Assembly (NCBI GenBank): GCA_940671915.1
Contig: CALNVZ010003434.1
Span: 16,758,059-16,822,058, forward strand
DNA from: Paracentrotus lividus
Lineage: Eukaryota > Echinodermata > Echinoidea > Camarodonta > Echinidae
Direction of reading: 5' to 3'
DNA length: 64,000 nucleotides
Part shown: positions 33,522 to 44,970 of the stretch, piece after piece
Layout of the letters: each line of letters begins with the position of its first letter
How positions within the stretch are numbered: the first letter of the stretch is position 1
Made by a program: the position numbers and the translations under genes
The notes under the pieces: generated by a model
What the model was told of the DNA's origin: nothing
Databases searched by the model: none
What the model saw: the letters and a program-made list of their open reading frames with translations, nothing else

Positions 33522-35956
33522 GACTTCTAAATAAGTTTATGTTATGCAAGAGCACATTACATTACAAATAAGAATGTCAACAAAATCTCCAAGGCCAAAC
33601 AGGGACTTTTGGAAAGGAAACCAAGACCACTAAATGGACCATACATGTACAAGGCATTTGATTACTTTGAGCTCTGTTATGTAGAAAGCAGAGGCATTTT
33701 AACATGTTTCTTGAGCTTAGCATAATCAAGATCCATATATTAAGTATCTAAAAAAAAAAAAAATCATTTTTAAAGTGGTTGTATTTCATGTAAAAAAAAA
33801 ACCCAATCAAATCATTGTTTCTCAAATACTTTGTAATACAGAAAATGAGAAATTTGCCATGATACGAGGAACTTTTTCTAACTTGTCCAAATAGCATAAT
33901 GCATTACAAATCTGGATTACTTTATCAAAACAGCACCATGTAAAACTCCTTTTTAGAGAACAATATTACATCACTGACATAAGAGTTGGTGGTCTACTTT
34001 CTTTGACATGTTTTGGGCAACATTATACATAGCTATTATTCATATAACACTACATGTACATGGACATTACCCTTCTAGAATATAATACAAACAAACTGAG
34101 GAAAAACAACCCCATGTTTCATTTTTAAAAATTGCACATTAGATAATCTTTGTACATGATTGAACATCAACTCGTCATAAATTATATCTTTTCATTCCTC
34201 TCCTTAATTTAACCGATCTTTAATTACCCTCTTTTCAATAATCTGTTTTCATCTTAATCTCACAAGACATAAAACAAATCCATCTGAAACAAACATAAGC
34301 AGTGAATGAGTTAAACCTGAATGACTTTGCTAAAAGTCACTTCAAAATGAGGACCCTGCAATAATCCACTTTGTGCATGACAGCAATGCAGTGTATTATA
34401 TTTTAAAGAAGAAAAGAGAAAAATATATATATCTGATCCACCTGAATGGACTACGAACCTGATTGGTCCCTTTTCACAAGAAAACTTTTTGTTTTCTCTT
34501 GTGCAACAATCATGCATACCTCAAAGAAAATGTACTGGTTTTGAGTTGCAAAATCACAACAAATTTCTGTACATTTTCCTCTAAAAATTACAATGTTGTT
34601 TGGTAGTTGGAAACCAATTGCATACATGTAAATGTTCATTGATAAATACAGACATGTTTGTTACTCATTAATGATTACTCATATGACAAATGCAAAATGT
34701 TTAACCATGAAAGTTACTCTGCAGATTTCAGTTTTCAAAATCAAAACAAATCATAACCAAATCATGCAAATTTGCATTGATAACGAAGAGTTCATAGGCA
34801 TTATCATATAAAGAGTTTATACATCACTTGTACCTGATACTCATTGACAAAGAAATCATGGATTTAATATTTTCAGAAATGAGCTTGAGATCATTGCCCA
34901 ATAGTAGAATTCACTTCATAGTTTTCTTTGTAGTTCATAACATGTTTCTTGCACTTTCCCACTTCACAAAATAAGTTTATCAGAGAACAAAATGGGAGAC
35001 AAATACTTGGTGTTGAGATAAACCAATGCAAATATCAAAATAAGTAAGAAATTAACATGATTGCAAAAGACATATAGATTTACATCCAGCCTGAAACAAT
35101 ATGAATACAAATTATAAAATTCAAACACGATTTCCAAAGTCTCTTTATCCATATGATGGACATAAATGGCCTAAAATTCAAAATGGGTTCTGCCACAAAC
35201 AAGAGCTCTTCAATTCATTACACTTGCAGGACAATTCATGACCCAAAGAACCTTTCAAGCAAACTCTGCTGTAAATACAGAGATTGGCTGGAAAAGCTGC
35301 AAATGGATGAAAAGTAGATAGGAAAAAAATTCTATCTTGCAATCAAGAAAGTGATTTGAACCTGTAACACCATTTTTTGACCAATTTTTCATTGACCTTT
35401 ATATCGATAAAAGCAAGATGATCTCAGGTACTGCATTCTTTTTTCACAGACCTCTTTCAAGAAGTAAATTTTAAGTTTGTGACCACCTAGAACTATCAAA
35501 GTAAACCTCGATTCGGGTTTTCCTCCAACAGTGTTCTCACATGAACATGTGTAAAGGACCCTGAACACAGAGACCAACTAACTTTAAAAACCATTTTTCT
35601 TTCGTCCTTTGAGCAGTCACTCATCTTTCATTGTAGATCAACGAAAAATTGCAGCTAAAAATGAGTGAATTGCTGCTGCATCACTCCTTTCCCAGCTGCT
35701 AATCTCTGTCTCAAGTTTGCTCCTCTATTGACTTTATACCTTGATGTGGTCTTTTCCACATCATCCTTTTCACTTTCCATAAATTTTGAGATGGATGTAT
35801 TCCTCTTCCAGTGCACCTTTCCTCCTCCAATGTTATCCTCCTCCTATACATAAAGCATTGATTCCTGGTGGTAGGTTGATGGCAAGGGGGTTAATGATGC
35901 CAGCACACACAATGTTATTTTCATAGAGTATATATATAAGGCAAGATTGGTTAATA
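33522..35956 (-). other. Downstream flank or 3' UTR of the clathrin-like gene
   Basis: No exon of the clathrin legs and no other gene is seen on either strand. The 3' UTR of the minus-strand gene must begin at 35956 and run leftward. I found no clear AATAAA (TTTATT on this strand) close to the stop; the first weak candidate is ATTAAA near 34863. Confidence 0.4.
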
Positions 35957-36067
35957 TCAGAGAATCTCTGAAAACGTCCTCTCTAATCTGTCGGCGATCG
36001 CGGGTCGCTTTAGAACCGTCCGAACGTGAGATACAAGCGCTTTCTCTTTCACCCCCATTGAGAGAAG
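35957..36067 (-). CDS. Clathrin-like terminal exon
   Basis: Acceptor CTGTTTAG precedes LLSMGVKEKALVSHVRTVLK, then RPAIADRLERTFSEIL and TGA (35959-35957). It aligns residue for residue with human [20 protein letters not shown] and the following NPDLALRMAVRNN stretch. The stop falls where full clathrin continues into the linker. A TAA follows two codons later, and no GT donor interrupts the aligned part. Confidence 0.75.
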   Translation of the reverse strand, partial: LLSMGVKEKALVSHVRTVLKRPAIADRLERTFSEIL

Positions 36068-39000
36068 CTAAACAGAGGAAGAGAAAAACATCATGATAGG
36101 TTATTCCATAATCAAAATGCAATGCTATTAATGAACAATATCATTCAAAACATTCCAATATGTATTTTAAGTTTAAAAGTAATCCTAATACTGGTATAAT
36201 GTCAACAGTCCAACTCACCTGACTGACACCTAAGATTCTTGTTCCTTTGGTATCTGATAAGTGAGCTATGATCTTGTACAGCTAACCCTAACCCTTCTAC
36301 CGGTATATTACCAACAAACTTACCCTTCCACATCGACTAACTCCTAGGATTCTTTTCCCATCGGTATCTGTTATACAAATGAAGAAGGTCGGATATGATG
36401 CCCTAATCCTAACCCTATTACCGGTATATAAACCAACTGATCATTTTAGAGTGACCCACTCTTTAACCCATTAGCAACTAAACCGCCTGAGACCGCCCCT
36501 CAGCTTACTCACTAAATCGCCCCAAACCCCCCGTCTTAAGCATGCTATAGTCAAGATAGTATCAAAAATATGTGATGAAACATGCCCAAACTTGTTGTGG
36601 ATTACCCATTGGATGTGTGCTGTCGATTCTGCACAAAAAGGTATGTTTAAAGAGCAATTCTTATTGAAAAAACCTGATTGAAACACAGCATAACCCATTC
36701 TGCTAGTGAGTAAACTGACACTTTTCACACAGTCTCTACGTGCTAAAGGGTTAAGATTCTCTCACCACCAATATCCCATAAACAAGTCAGTAAAAAGTAA
36801 TGTCAACAGTCCAACTCACCTGACTGACACCTAAGATTCTTGTTCCTTTGGTATCTGATAAGTGAGCTATGATATTGTACAGCTAACCCTAACCCTTCTG
36901 CCGGTATAATACCAACCAACTTACCCTTCCACAGCGACTGACACCTAGTATTCTTTTCCCATCGGTGTCTGGTATACAGGTGAAGACAGTAAGATGAGAT
37001 GCTCTACAGCTGCTGAGGAAGGTCCCTGTTTCAAGGTCACAAAGCTTAAGGCGACCAAGCTTGGTCAGGATGTATACCAAGCCATGAGATGTGCTCGCCT
37101 GCAATCAAGATAAATGAAATTATTCCATGACATTTGTTCCTATGTTAATTGCTCCCCTGTAAATTTGATATACTAATTGAAAGAATAACTTTGCAGATAG
37201 ATTTAACACGGTATGCTACCCTAAACCTAGCCCAAAACCTAACCCTAACCCTACATCTTAGACAAAATAAAGGTTTCAGCAATTTTTCGCAGGAGTAAAT
37301 GTTTTAGTTAAGGAAATAAATGCCACAAATGCATGTGTTAAGTCTCTCCTTGATATAACTCAGTATCTTGTCATGTCATTCAGGGTTTTCATCTCAAGGA
37401 ACTAAATTCAACACATTGTAACACCTTCCACCCGACCCCCTCCCCTTCATCATCGACATGTTCAAGTCTTGATGTTACACCAGGGCCCTGAACATAAAAA
37501 GTTACAATCGATAGCAAATAAGTAATAACCAATCAGGATCCTTGTTACATAGGCTTCTTTCATAAAGGTCTCACTGTGAACCAATCAGAATGGTTGCTTC
37601 AAATTTGCAATTGCTAGTGACAGGGCACAAACCTGTTATCAGCCATAAGATATTACCTGGACTGAGACTGGGAAGTCGTATCTCTCCTCATCATCAAAGT
37701 TGACTTGTTCTGAATGGTTGGACAAGCAACAGTTACCATCTAAGTGAGGACCCAACTCAATGATGTGTAGCTACAGATTTAAAAGAGTAAGAGTTAGATA
37801 CACAATGTCTCTACTATCTAAGTGAGGACCCAACTCAATAATGTGTAGCTGGGGATGGAAAAAGAGTGAGAGTTAGATACATGATGTCTGTACTACTATA
37901 TCTACGTGAGGACCCAACTCAATGATATGTAGCTACGGATGGAAAAGAGCAATGGTTAGATACACAATGTCTCGACGACCCAACTCAATGATGTGTAGCT
38001 GGGGATGGAAAAAGAGTGAGAGTTAGATACATGATGTCTGTCCTACTATATCTAAGTGAGGACCCAACTCAATGATATGTAGCTACGGATTGAAAAGAGT
38101 AAGAGTTAGATACACAATGTCTCTACTATCTAAGTGAGGACCCAACTCAATGATGTGTAGCTGGGGATGGAAAAAGAGTGAGAGTTAGATACATGATGTC
38201 TGTACTACTATATCTAAGTGAGGACCCAACTCAATGATATGTAGCTACGGATGGAAAAGAACAAGGGTTAGATACACAATGTCTCTACTATCTAAGTGAG
38301 GACCCAACTCAATGATGTGTAGCTACGGATGGAAATGAATGAGAGTTAGACACACAATGTAACTACTATCTGAGTGAGGACCCAACTCAATGATGTGTAG
38401 CTACAGATTGAAAAGAGTAAGAGTTAGATACACAATGTCTCTACTATCTAAGTGAGGACCCAACTCAATAATGTGTAGCTGGGGATGGAAAAAGAGTGAG
38501 AGTTAGATACATGATGTCTGTACTACTATATCTACGTGAGGACCCAACTCAATGATATGTAGCTACGGATGGAAAAGAGCAATGGTTAGATACACAATGT
38601 CTCACGACCCAACTCAATGATGTGTAGCTGGGGATGGAAAAAGAGTGAGAGTTAGATACATTATGTCTGTCCTACTATATCTAAGTGAGGACCCAACTCA
38701 ATGATATGTAGCTATGATTGAAAAGAGTAAGAGTTAGATACACAATGTCTCTACTATCTAAGTGAGGACCCAACTCAATGATGTGTAGCTGGGGATGGAA
38801 AAAGAGTGAGAGTTAGATACATGATGTCTGTACTACTATATCTAAGTGAGGACCCAACTCAATGATATGTAGCTACGGATGGAAAAGAACAAGGGTTAGA
38901 TACACAATGTCTCTACTATCTAAGTGAGGACCCAACCAATTGTGTGTTAGCTACGGATGGAAATGAATGAGAGTTAGACACACAATGTAACTACTATCTG

Positions 39001-42000
39001 AGTGAGGACCCAACTCAATGATGTGTAGCTATGGTTGGTAAAGAGCGAGAGTTACATACACAATGTCTCTACAATCTAAGTGAGGACCCATCTCAATGAT
39101 GTCTAGCTAAGGAATGAACAGAGTGAGAGAGTAAGATTGATACACAGTGTATGTACCATGCATCCACATAATTAAGGACCAGACTCCAAACTCAGGGTGG
39201 AAAAGAGAAAGAGTTAGATACAGTGCTACTAGTATCTGAATGAAACACTGCGTTTCTACATGTACCATCAAAGTGAGGACCTAACTCAATGATGTCATTA
39301 CTAGAGATTGAAAAGAGTAAGTACAGTGTCTAAAAGATCATGTGAGGAAATATGTATCCACCATCCAAGTAAGGACAAAACTCAATTTTAGAAATAAAAC
39401 CAGACCATAATGTGAGGACCAAGTTCCATGCAACTATAAGTCATTTGGATAAATGGATAAATCTTTTAATTCTCAATATTGTCACCCTGAGCTCTGACAT
39501 TCGTAGAGGTCATCATATTCCAGAACCAGAACAATTGATACGTGGTGATCTTGTCCTTCGTCTTTGTCTCAGGGAATGCAATGACACTTAGTGTCAAGAT
39601 TATATCAGGCAAGATGACAGAGATTTCCCACTGGTAAAAATGAATCCCTTTTTGATCCTCGAATTGGCAAATTTTATAACTTTATTTCACTCCTGCAATC
39701 TTTAAAAAAAATTAATAACAACACTTTACCAATGAAAATTACAAAATACATCGAAAAAATTGCCAATTTGTGCTTGAAAATAGTGATTATTCATATTTCT
39801 TCGCGTTGCCAATTTAGAGATTTCAATGATTATTTTCATTTAAAGTGTTCTAATTCAAGAACCGTTCAATGTACAGTGGCAGAAAAATTCTCTATATGTC
39901 AGTGATTTTTGCTCTTTCTGTTGATATGTAATTCATATTCCACGGCATTCTAGTTTCAAAGATAATGCAAAAGCATCACTAAAAGGAGACATTGTCCTTG
40001 ATGGGTTAAACTATTACCCTCCAAGCAGCCAATACTTATGTATTATTGTGATTGCTAGAATACTAATTACTATACCTTTCCTTGCAGGCCAGCCTGCCTA
40101 TTTACGATAATGAGGACGGAATTGCTATTTTTGTTGTCGCTGCGACGGTAGGAGGCAAAGGTCATTGCCTGAGCATCGATACATTGGCTTCTATCTGCTG
40201 TGGCTGAGTAGATCTGCACTACACCTGATACAGAGTTAGAGTCACCATCCTAGACAGGACAATAAAAAATGAATATTAAAAAAAAAGATGCTTTTATTTT
40301 AGCAGAATATTTTGCCCCCAGGCAGGCACTTCCATTCTTATTTGGTATTACACAATAAGATTTAACTAAACCCAACTTCAAAATAAAATTTTAAAATTAT
40401 AACGGTTTATGTGATAAAAGAATAGTATAGGTTGGTGTAATGTTCCTTGAGGTACTCCAAAAAGATGAATGAATGCTCATGCCTACAATGTGAAGATCTT
40501 ATGCCATCGATAGCTTCTTGGCCAACATTAGCAGAAGTATAGGCATGCTCAAAAATCACTATTTCTACTTCCCCATTTTTTCATGATATATTTCCCCCAT
40601 TTGCTTCTACATGTAGTATTGCGAGGATTTCTCTGTAAATGAAGGTCATCATTTGCCTAATTTATCACAAAAAAAATTAAATATTTTACCTCATAATCTC
40701 TGTAGAGACCTAGCACAGCAAACCATCTAAATGAAGGGTCTGCTTTGTAGCCCACTATCTGACAGAAGTTGAGTCTTCCATGGCGCGGGAAGGCTTTCAT
40801 TGGACACGAGAATCCTGCAAAAAATAATAAAATTTTGAAATACAATAATTAGTGTAGATAGCACAATGAGACAATCATTATTTTTACATAGAATTTGCTG
40901 TGAGGAATGATGTACACATTGTAGTTATGAAATTAGTAGAATTTTAAATTAATTTAAGCAGGAATGCAATGTAGAAATAATCAACATTCAAGAACAGAAA
41001 TTTCATGATAAATGCAACAAGACGGATTACATCCCAGGGGCAACTGTGATTTTTTTTTTAAAGATCGTTTTACATGAAAAAATCATCATTCATATAAAGT
41101 GTTTTCCAGTACCTCTTGATCAGTTTTTTTCTATCCATCTTAATTTTTAAAGTAATTTAAGCTTTATAGGTGATACATGTATCTGTTCCACATGTAACAT
41201 GTATAATACTAGCTCACTTTCAGAGATAGATTACAAACAGGTATTTACGTTCCATTTGGACATTTCCCCAATAAGCCTACAAGTAACAATTATTATCTAT
41301 GGCACTTCTCTGAAAGCACGTACAAATGTAATCATGTCCTGTAATTGAGTGTACAGTTTGTACTTGAACTCATAATCATCCCATATCAAGTTACAGTACA
41401 TATGTCATACCATGGATGGTGTGTTTCATATTATCCGTAATTGATATAAGTATTAAGAAAGTATTACTTTCATGTCATTTAAATGCAGTGTTGATTACAT
41501 ACAAAATATATATGTATGAATGCCACAATTTATAATGGGAGTGCATGTACCATTCAGGGTGGGGCCATTAATGAATAATTGTATTATTTCAAATTACTGC
41601 TAAGAAAGAAATTAAATCTCATATAGAATGTATGGCTTTATCTGAGTGACTTGTTTATGATGACTTTTAGGGCAACAGCACATATTTACAGGAGATTTGT
41701 GGATGGGCCTATACAAGTACTTCAGTTTTAAGAATTGAATCTTTCTGTAAAGAACCACGGTTCAGGCGAATATTAATCTACCACACCTCCCTTAATTACT
41801 TTCATTTCCCATGACATACTAATACCTCTCTATGAACTGTGGTGTGGATTGTTATTTCATTACATTTCCTTCCTCAATAATTTGTTTATAAAATAGGACT
41901 TTCATTTACTCAGCTGCTAGTTTCATAATAATGTACATGTATTGATACCTTTGGCTTTGTGTAGCTGTTGGAATATGTTTCTATATTTGAACTTGCTTCA

Positions 42001-44191
42001 TGATTGAAGCCATACAACTGAAAAAATAGCTAAGTTTTCAGTTTGATCATTTATAATATATAATTTTATTATAATTTATATAATTTATTGGAAAAAACTG
42101 CATTAATTTTGCAGAATAGAAAGGTATATTTCCTTGTACATTACATTGTAATTGCTCTCACTAACTTTTGCCAGTGAGGTTAATGTCGTTGTACATGTAC
42201 CTTATGTTCATGTACATTTGCTTTGTGAAGCAGTGTTCTATATTTGAACTTGCTTCACCATGGAAGCCATACAGCTTAAAAATATCCATGTTTTGAGTTC
42301 ATTATTAAAACAAAATAAAAATGCATTGATAAAAAAAAGGTACATTTTCTGATACCATTATTGTAATTGTTCTCACAAACTATTGTTTGTCGTGAATACG
42401 TCACACCTAGTGATGCATATATCCATATATTTGTCAGAACATTGAATGAGTTCAACCATATCCTTGATATTGAGATATGCCGGCCATTTAATGTACACAA
42501 CCTCATTCACAACTCAAAACCATTGAAACCCCACAACAAAACAAAGGTTTGGTATATTCTCTGCATTATTGCAGTTAATTACGATTTTTGGTTGATTAAA
42601 GTAGTCTTAATTAATTGGGAAAATCCTTTTAATATGTTTACAATTTCAGATCGGCATAAAAACAATCAAATATAGTCTCATGTTGTCCACATTGCACTGA
42701 AAGATATATGTGAGAGATCTTGTAATATTCCTTTCATGATTTCCGGTGAATTTCAGTAAAAATATTTGAAAGAAACATAATGCAACCGCCGTTTCAAATC
42801 TCTGCTGCAACGACCGCACGCTGAAGGTTACGGCGTGAATGGTGCGTAACGATCTGTGTGTATCACCCACACAAGAGAATCTCATTGGTTTTCCACAGGA
42901 ACACTGAAATGAGTCGGGTCCCCGTCTTTCCACGTTTTATACTTATATTGCGAAATAAAGACACCAAAACGAGATTGCAAGTAAATAGGATTCGATCTTT
43001 TATATTATCTAACTGTTAATCCAGATTAAACTTTCCCTTCCCCCAAAACTAAACACCAGCTTTAATGTAAAATAAGTTGGAACATACTTCTTGGCTTAAT
43101 GTTGCAGTCACATTCTCACTATACATTTGTACAGGTACAATGTACATGGCCCATGTATGTAGAAAACGGCTGTTCGGGCCATTCTGTTACAAACCACACT
43201 AAATGAAAATAACCAAAATGGCTCTTTTCTACATGCCGTGACTGCCCCCCCCCCCCCCCCCCCCAGTGGAAAAATGGTTGTGGCATTATTATAAATTTCA
43301 AAAGAGCTTTTTCACACCCTAATTTCTGAAGCTAATGTACCTTACATGTAATACATTCTTTGTTCCAATGGATTTTCTTTGTCACTTTCCCACACGCATG
43401 CTGAAAGATATTACATTTGGAAAAAATAAAAGTGAAATCTATTAATCTAAATGACTAAGTACATGTATGTACATGTACATGTGATCACGAGGTGCAGTCA
43501 ATGCCAAATATATTCTTGGCTCGAAATCATTTTCTATTTTTAAGGTTAATTGAGTTGATGTCATACTTTATATTTCTCACTAGCTCTTGTCATTAAATCC
43601 CTCTTAAAATATTTCAAAGCCAACTGTGATTTAAATAGGATTATCTTTTAATTTGTTAGTAAACTTATTTTCTTATATAAAGAAGGAAAATTATAATGAC
43701 TTGTAACACTTTCATTGAATTGCCTTGGAAGATATCCAAGAAGGATTTGGAAAGTGCTCTGAGTTATTTCTGTGCTAGTGGTAGTTACCAGTTTTGCAAT
43801 ACACATCGGGCTTGTTTGTTCAAGGTCACATCAGGTCGTAAATGATCCACCAATTAGCGCGCTATTTTTTTAGCTCGAGCTAGTGCAGCAGCGCCTAGTG
43901 TCATGACTTCCATTTGCTCTACAACTTTCAGTGGTTTGATTTATGGTCAGAGCAATAGAATTTTATTAATTTTGATCCCTTTCGCACTCATTTTTAGAAA
44001 GTTATTAATTCATTTCAATACTCGAACACACTTACCTAAAGGGGACAGGTCCCAATGATAGATGAACTTTGACCCTACGATGCCAATGACATCATCGTTG
44101 AGCCAGCTCCAATATTGCACTTCGTCTTTCATGGTACACCGGTACAGCTGTTTCTCAGCTACGATGTTGAAGATTTGAAAATGTTTGCCAG
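35957..44191 (-). CDS. Clathrin heavy chain terminal-domain protein, truncated form, six exons
   Basis: Minus-strand exons 44191-44036, 40814-40690, 40249-40076, 37770-37657, 37098-36925 and 36067-35957 join in consistent phases to 283 codons plus stop. Compared with human CLTC they cover about residues 83-365: AGKHFQIFNI, FIYHWDLS, FCQIVGY, GVVQIYS, RQAGLQGKLHIIELG, YDFPVSVQ, LTKLGRLKLCDLETG, ILGVSRCGR. That is the WD-like beta-propeller that binds clathrin-box peptides of adaptors. In the groove, the counterparts of Gln89 and Phe91 remain, but Lys96 and Lys98 appear as Glu and Gln. The last exon aligns to the start of the linker and then stops at TGA, so the 1300-residue leg is absent. The first 80 or so residues were not found and may lie in the 50097-50829 gap or beyond. 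Confidence 0.82.
36200..36401 (-). repeat. Intronic duplicate of an exon 3' edge, copy 2
   Basis: This 200-bp block is a diverged copy of 36800-37000, which contains the end of the DLETG exon. It holds two exon-edge remnants on the minus strand: DTDGKRILGVSRCGR with GTAAGT (near 36321-36360), and DTKGTRILGVSQ with GTGAGT (near 36216-36250). Confidence 0.85.
36800..36924 (-). repeat. Intronic duplicate of an exon 3' edge, copy 1
   Basis: Immediately 3' of the functional exon (transcript sense), the edge is repeated: ATACCAAAGGAACAAGAATC onward encodes DTKGTRILGVSQ and ends at GTGAGT. It is an alternative or decoy 5' splice site about 100 bases after the real one. Confidence 0.8.
36925..37098 (-). 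CDS. Clathrin-like exon with LCDLETG
   Basis: Acceptor TTGCAG, 58 codons, donor AGG|GTAAGT. It encodes ASTSHGLVYILTKLGRLKLC, DLETGTFLSSCRASHLTVFT and CIPDTDGKRILGVSRCGR. It matches the last blade of the human terminal domain (FLITKYGYIHLYDLETG, GIIGVNRKGQ). Confidence 0.92.
37484..37636. repeat. Probable small fold-back element in a clathrin-like intron
   Basis: GGCCCTG at the left and CAGGGCAC at the right are near-complements. AACCAATCAGGATCC and GAACCAATCAGAATGG repeat inside. Pairing is partial. Confidence 0.4.
37657..37770 (-). CDS. Clathrin-like exon with LHIIELG, seed of the tandem array
   Basis: Acceptor AAATCTGTAG, 38 codons, donor CAG|GTAATA. It encodes LHIIELGPHLDGNCCLSNHS, EQVNFDDEERYDFPVSVQ. 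Human has KLHIIEVG...NDFPVAMQ here. The first 35 bases of the exon and its acceptor are amplified upstream. Confidence 0.92.
37771..39430 (-). repeat. Minisatellite built from a splice acceptor and exon start
   Basis: About 17 readable copies (then 2-3 decayed ones, 39270-39430) of a unit of about 80 bp. On the minus strand each unit carries a pyrimidine stretch, CCATCCCCAG or CCATCCGTAG, and then CTACAYATCATTGAGTTGGG and TCCTCACTTAGAT. That is the 3' splice site plus the first 11 codons of the LHIIELG exon. Two unit types alternate, and a 630-bp block (about 37760-38388) is itself duplicated (about 38390-39018), so there is higher-order structure. The 3' part of the exon is present only once. 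Confidence 0.93.
39440..40075 (-). other. Rest of clathrin-like intron
   Basis: No gene or repeat family is recognised in this 0.6-kb AT-rich part of the intron between the RQAGLQGK and LHIIELG exons. Confidence 0.5.
40076..40249 (-). CDS. Clathrin-like exon ending RQAGLQGK
   Basis: Acceptor GTCTAG, 58 codons, donor AAG|GTATAG. It encodes DGDSNSVSGVVQIYSATADR, SQCIDAQAMTFASYRRSDNK, NSNSVLIIVNRQAGLQGK. It aligns to human [20 protein letters not shown] and FAVRGQAGG. Confidence 0.9.
40690..40814 (-). CDS. Clathrin-like exon with FCQIVGY
   Basis: Acceptor TTTTGCAG, phase-1 start completing Gly, donor GAG|GTAAAA. It encodes FSCPMKAFPRHGRLNFCQIV, GYKADPSFRWFAVLGLYRDY, E. It aligns to human VKMFDRHSSLAGCQIINY and KWLLLTGIS. 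Confidence 0.92.
41978..42396. repeat. Diverged two-copy tandem repeat, period about 258
   Basis: CTATATTTGAACTTGCTTCA and GAAGCCATACA occur at 41981 and 42238 and are followed in both by GTAATTG.TCTCAC.AACT. Internal AT-rich sequence has drifted. Confidence 0.75.
42651..43064 (+). repeat. Dispersed repeat with conserved core, copy 1
   Basis: It is colinear with 48737-49187 from ATCGGCATAAAA to CACCAGCTTTAA. A 38-base core (42844-42881, starting GCGTAACGATC) is identical in both, while flanking sequence differs often. AATAAAGACAC lies near the right end. Confidence 0.85.
43247..43264. repeat. Poly-C tract
   Basis: This is a run of about 18 C. Confidence 0.95.
44036..44191 (-). CDS. Clathrin-like exon with the clathrin-box groove
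   Basis: Acceptor CCTCACAG, donor TTTAG|GTAAGT. It completes Ala and encodes GKHFQIFNIVAEKQLYRCTM, KDEVQYWSWLNDDVIGIVGS, KFIYHWDLSPL. Human reads [20 protein letters not shown] then MTDDVTFWKW and NAVYHWS. The phase-1 boundary before GK is where an upstream exon ending in a K-like codon should join. Confidence 0.9.
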
Positions 44192-44437
44192 CTGTGAGGG
44201 GAGAGACAAATATCAAGGAGACCATTAGTGAATATTTGCTGGATAAATAAATCTGGGACTTCATGTATGTAAACACTTCAAAGAATGCCGAGAACTACTA
44301 AGGGTACACAGCAAAAAATAAACATATTTAGGTTTCAGTCAAAGTAAAAGCACCTGAAAAGATACCCCCCCCAAAAAAAAAAAGTTAAATGGCCATCAAC
44401 GTTTAATATGTACCGTTCAATGCCTCAGATCAATCAA

Positions 44438-44673
44438 GTACTGTAGTCGCTGTTATTTTCGCACGATTAATTTTTCGCGTTGAGCGGCCTCGAAACATGT
44501 TCACAGGTTCTTTAATTCGCGCTGCATGTTCGCAAGCTCGCAATTGAACCCATTCAATACATGCATAGAAAATCATGCCTACGTATTCACAGGTTTTTAA
44601 ATTCACGCCTGCCGCTATTTGCGCGAAATCCGCGAAAATTAATGTACCGCGTATATTTCCACGTATACAGTAT
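44438..44673. mobile_element. TACTGTA/TACAGTA element with CGCGAAAATTAAT, copy 1
   Basis: The ends TACTGTAGTCGCTGTTATTT and the near-complement AAATATACGCGGTACATTAA face inward. It matches 52688-52903 throughout (CATGTTCGCAAGCTCGCAAT, AAATCATGCCTA). Confidence 0.85.
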
Positions 44674-44970
44674 TGCATCAATCATTTAATGTAACTTGGT
44701 CGTAATGAAATATGACAGGCACGGATCCAGCATTGTGTCTGACAAATGATTTTATCGGCCCAATTGCTTGGGGATGACAGCAGCTATGTTATGCTCGTGC
44801 ATGGGCAAATAAAATTCTTTGTCACAGCAGCAGCTGTATCTGCTACTGATATGATACCAGTCTGTCTGAATTATTATTACTGGTAATAATTCAGGACAGA
44901 AAAGTGGAAAAGGTATCAAAATATAAGATTTCCTTTCAAAAGATTTGCATTCTCTATTTCCTTTGCAGTA

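Larger units (their letters stand above)
40815..44035 (-). other. Large clathrin-like intron with duplicated segments
   Basis: No exon is seen on either strand. It contains a two-copy tandem repeat (41978-42396), one member of a dispersed 420-450-bp repeat (42651-43064) and a C run (43247-43264). Confidence 0.5.

Noticed and set aside
35844..36122. Minus-strand frame of 92 codons covering the last clathrin-like exon
   Set aside because: It is the wrong frame. The exon read in phase from the preceding donor aligns to clathrin and stops at 35957.
37657..39430. CRISPR-like array of regularly spaced repeats
   Set aside because: Units are contiguous without unique spacers and are plainly derived from the adjacent exon in a eukaryotic gene.
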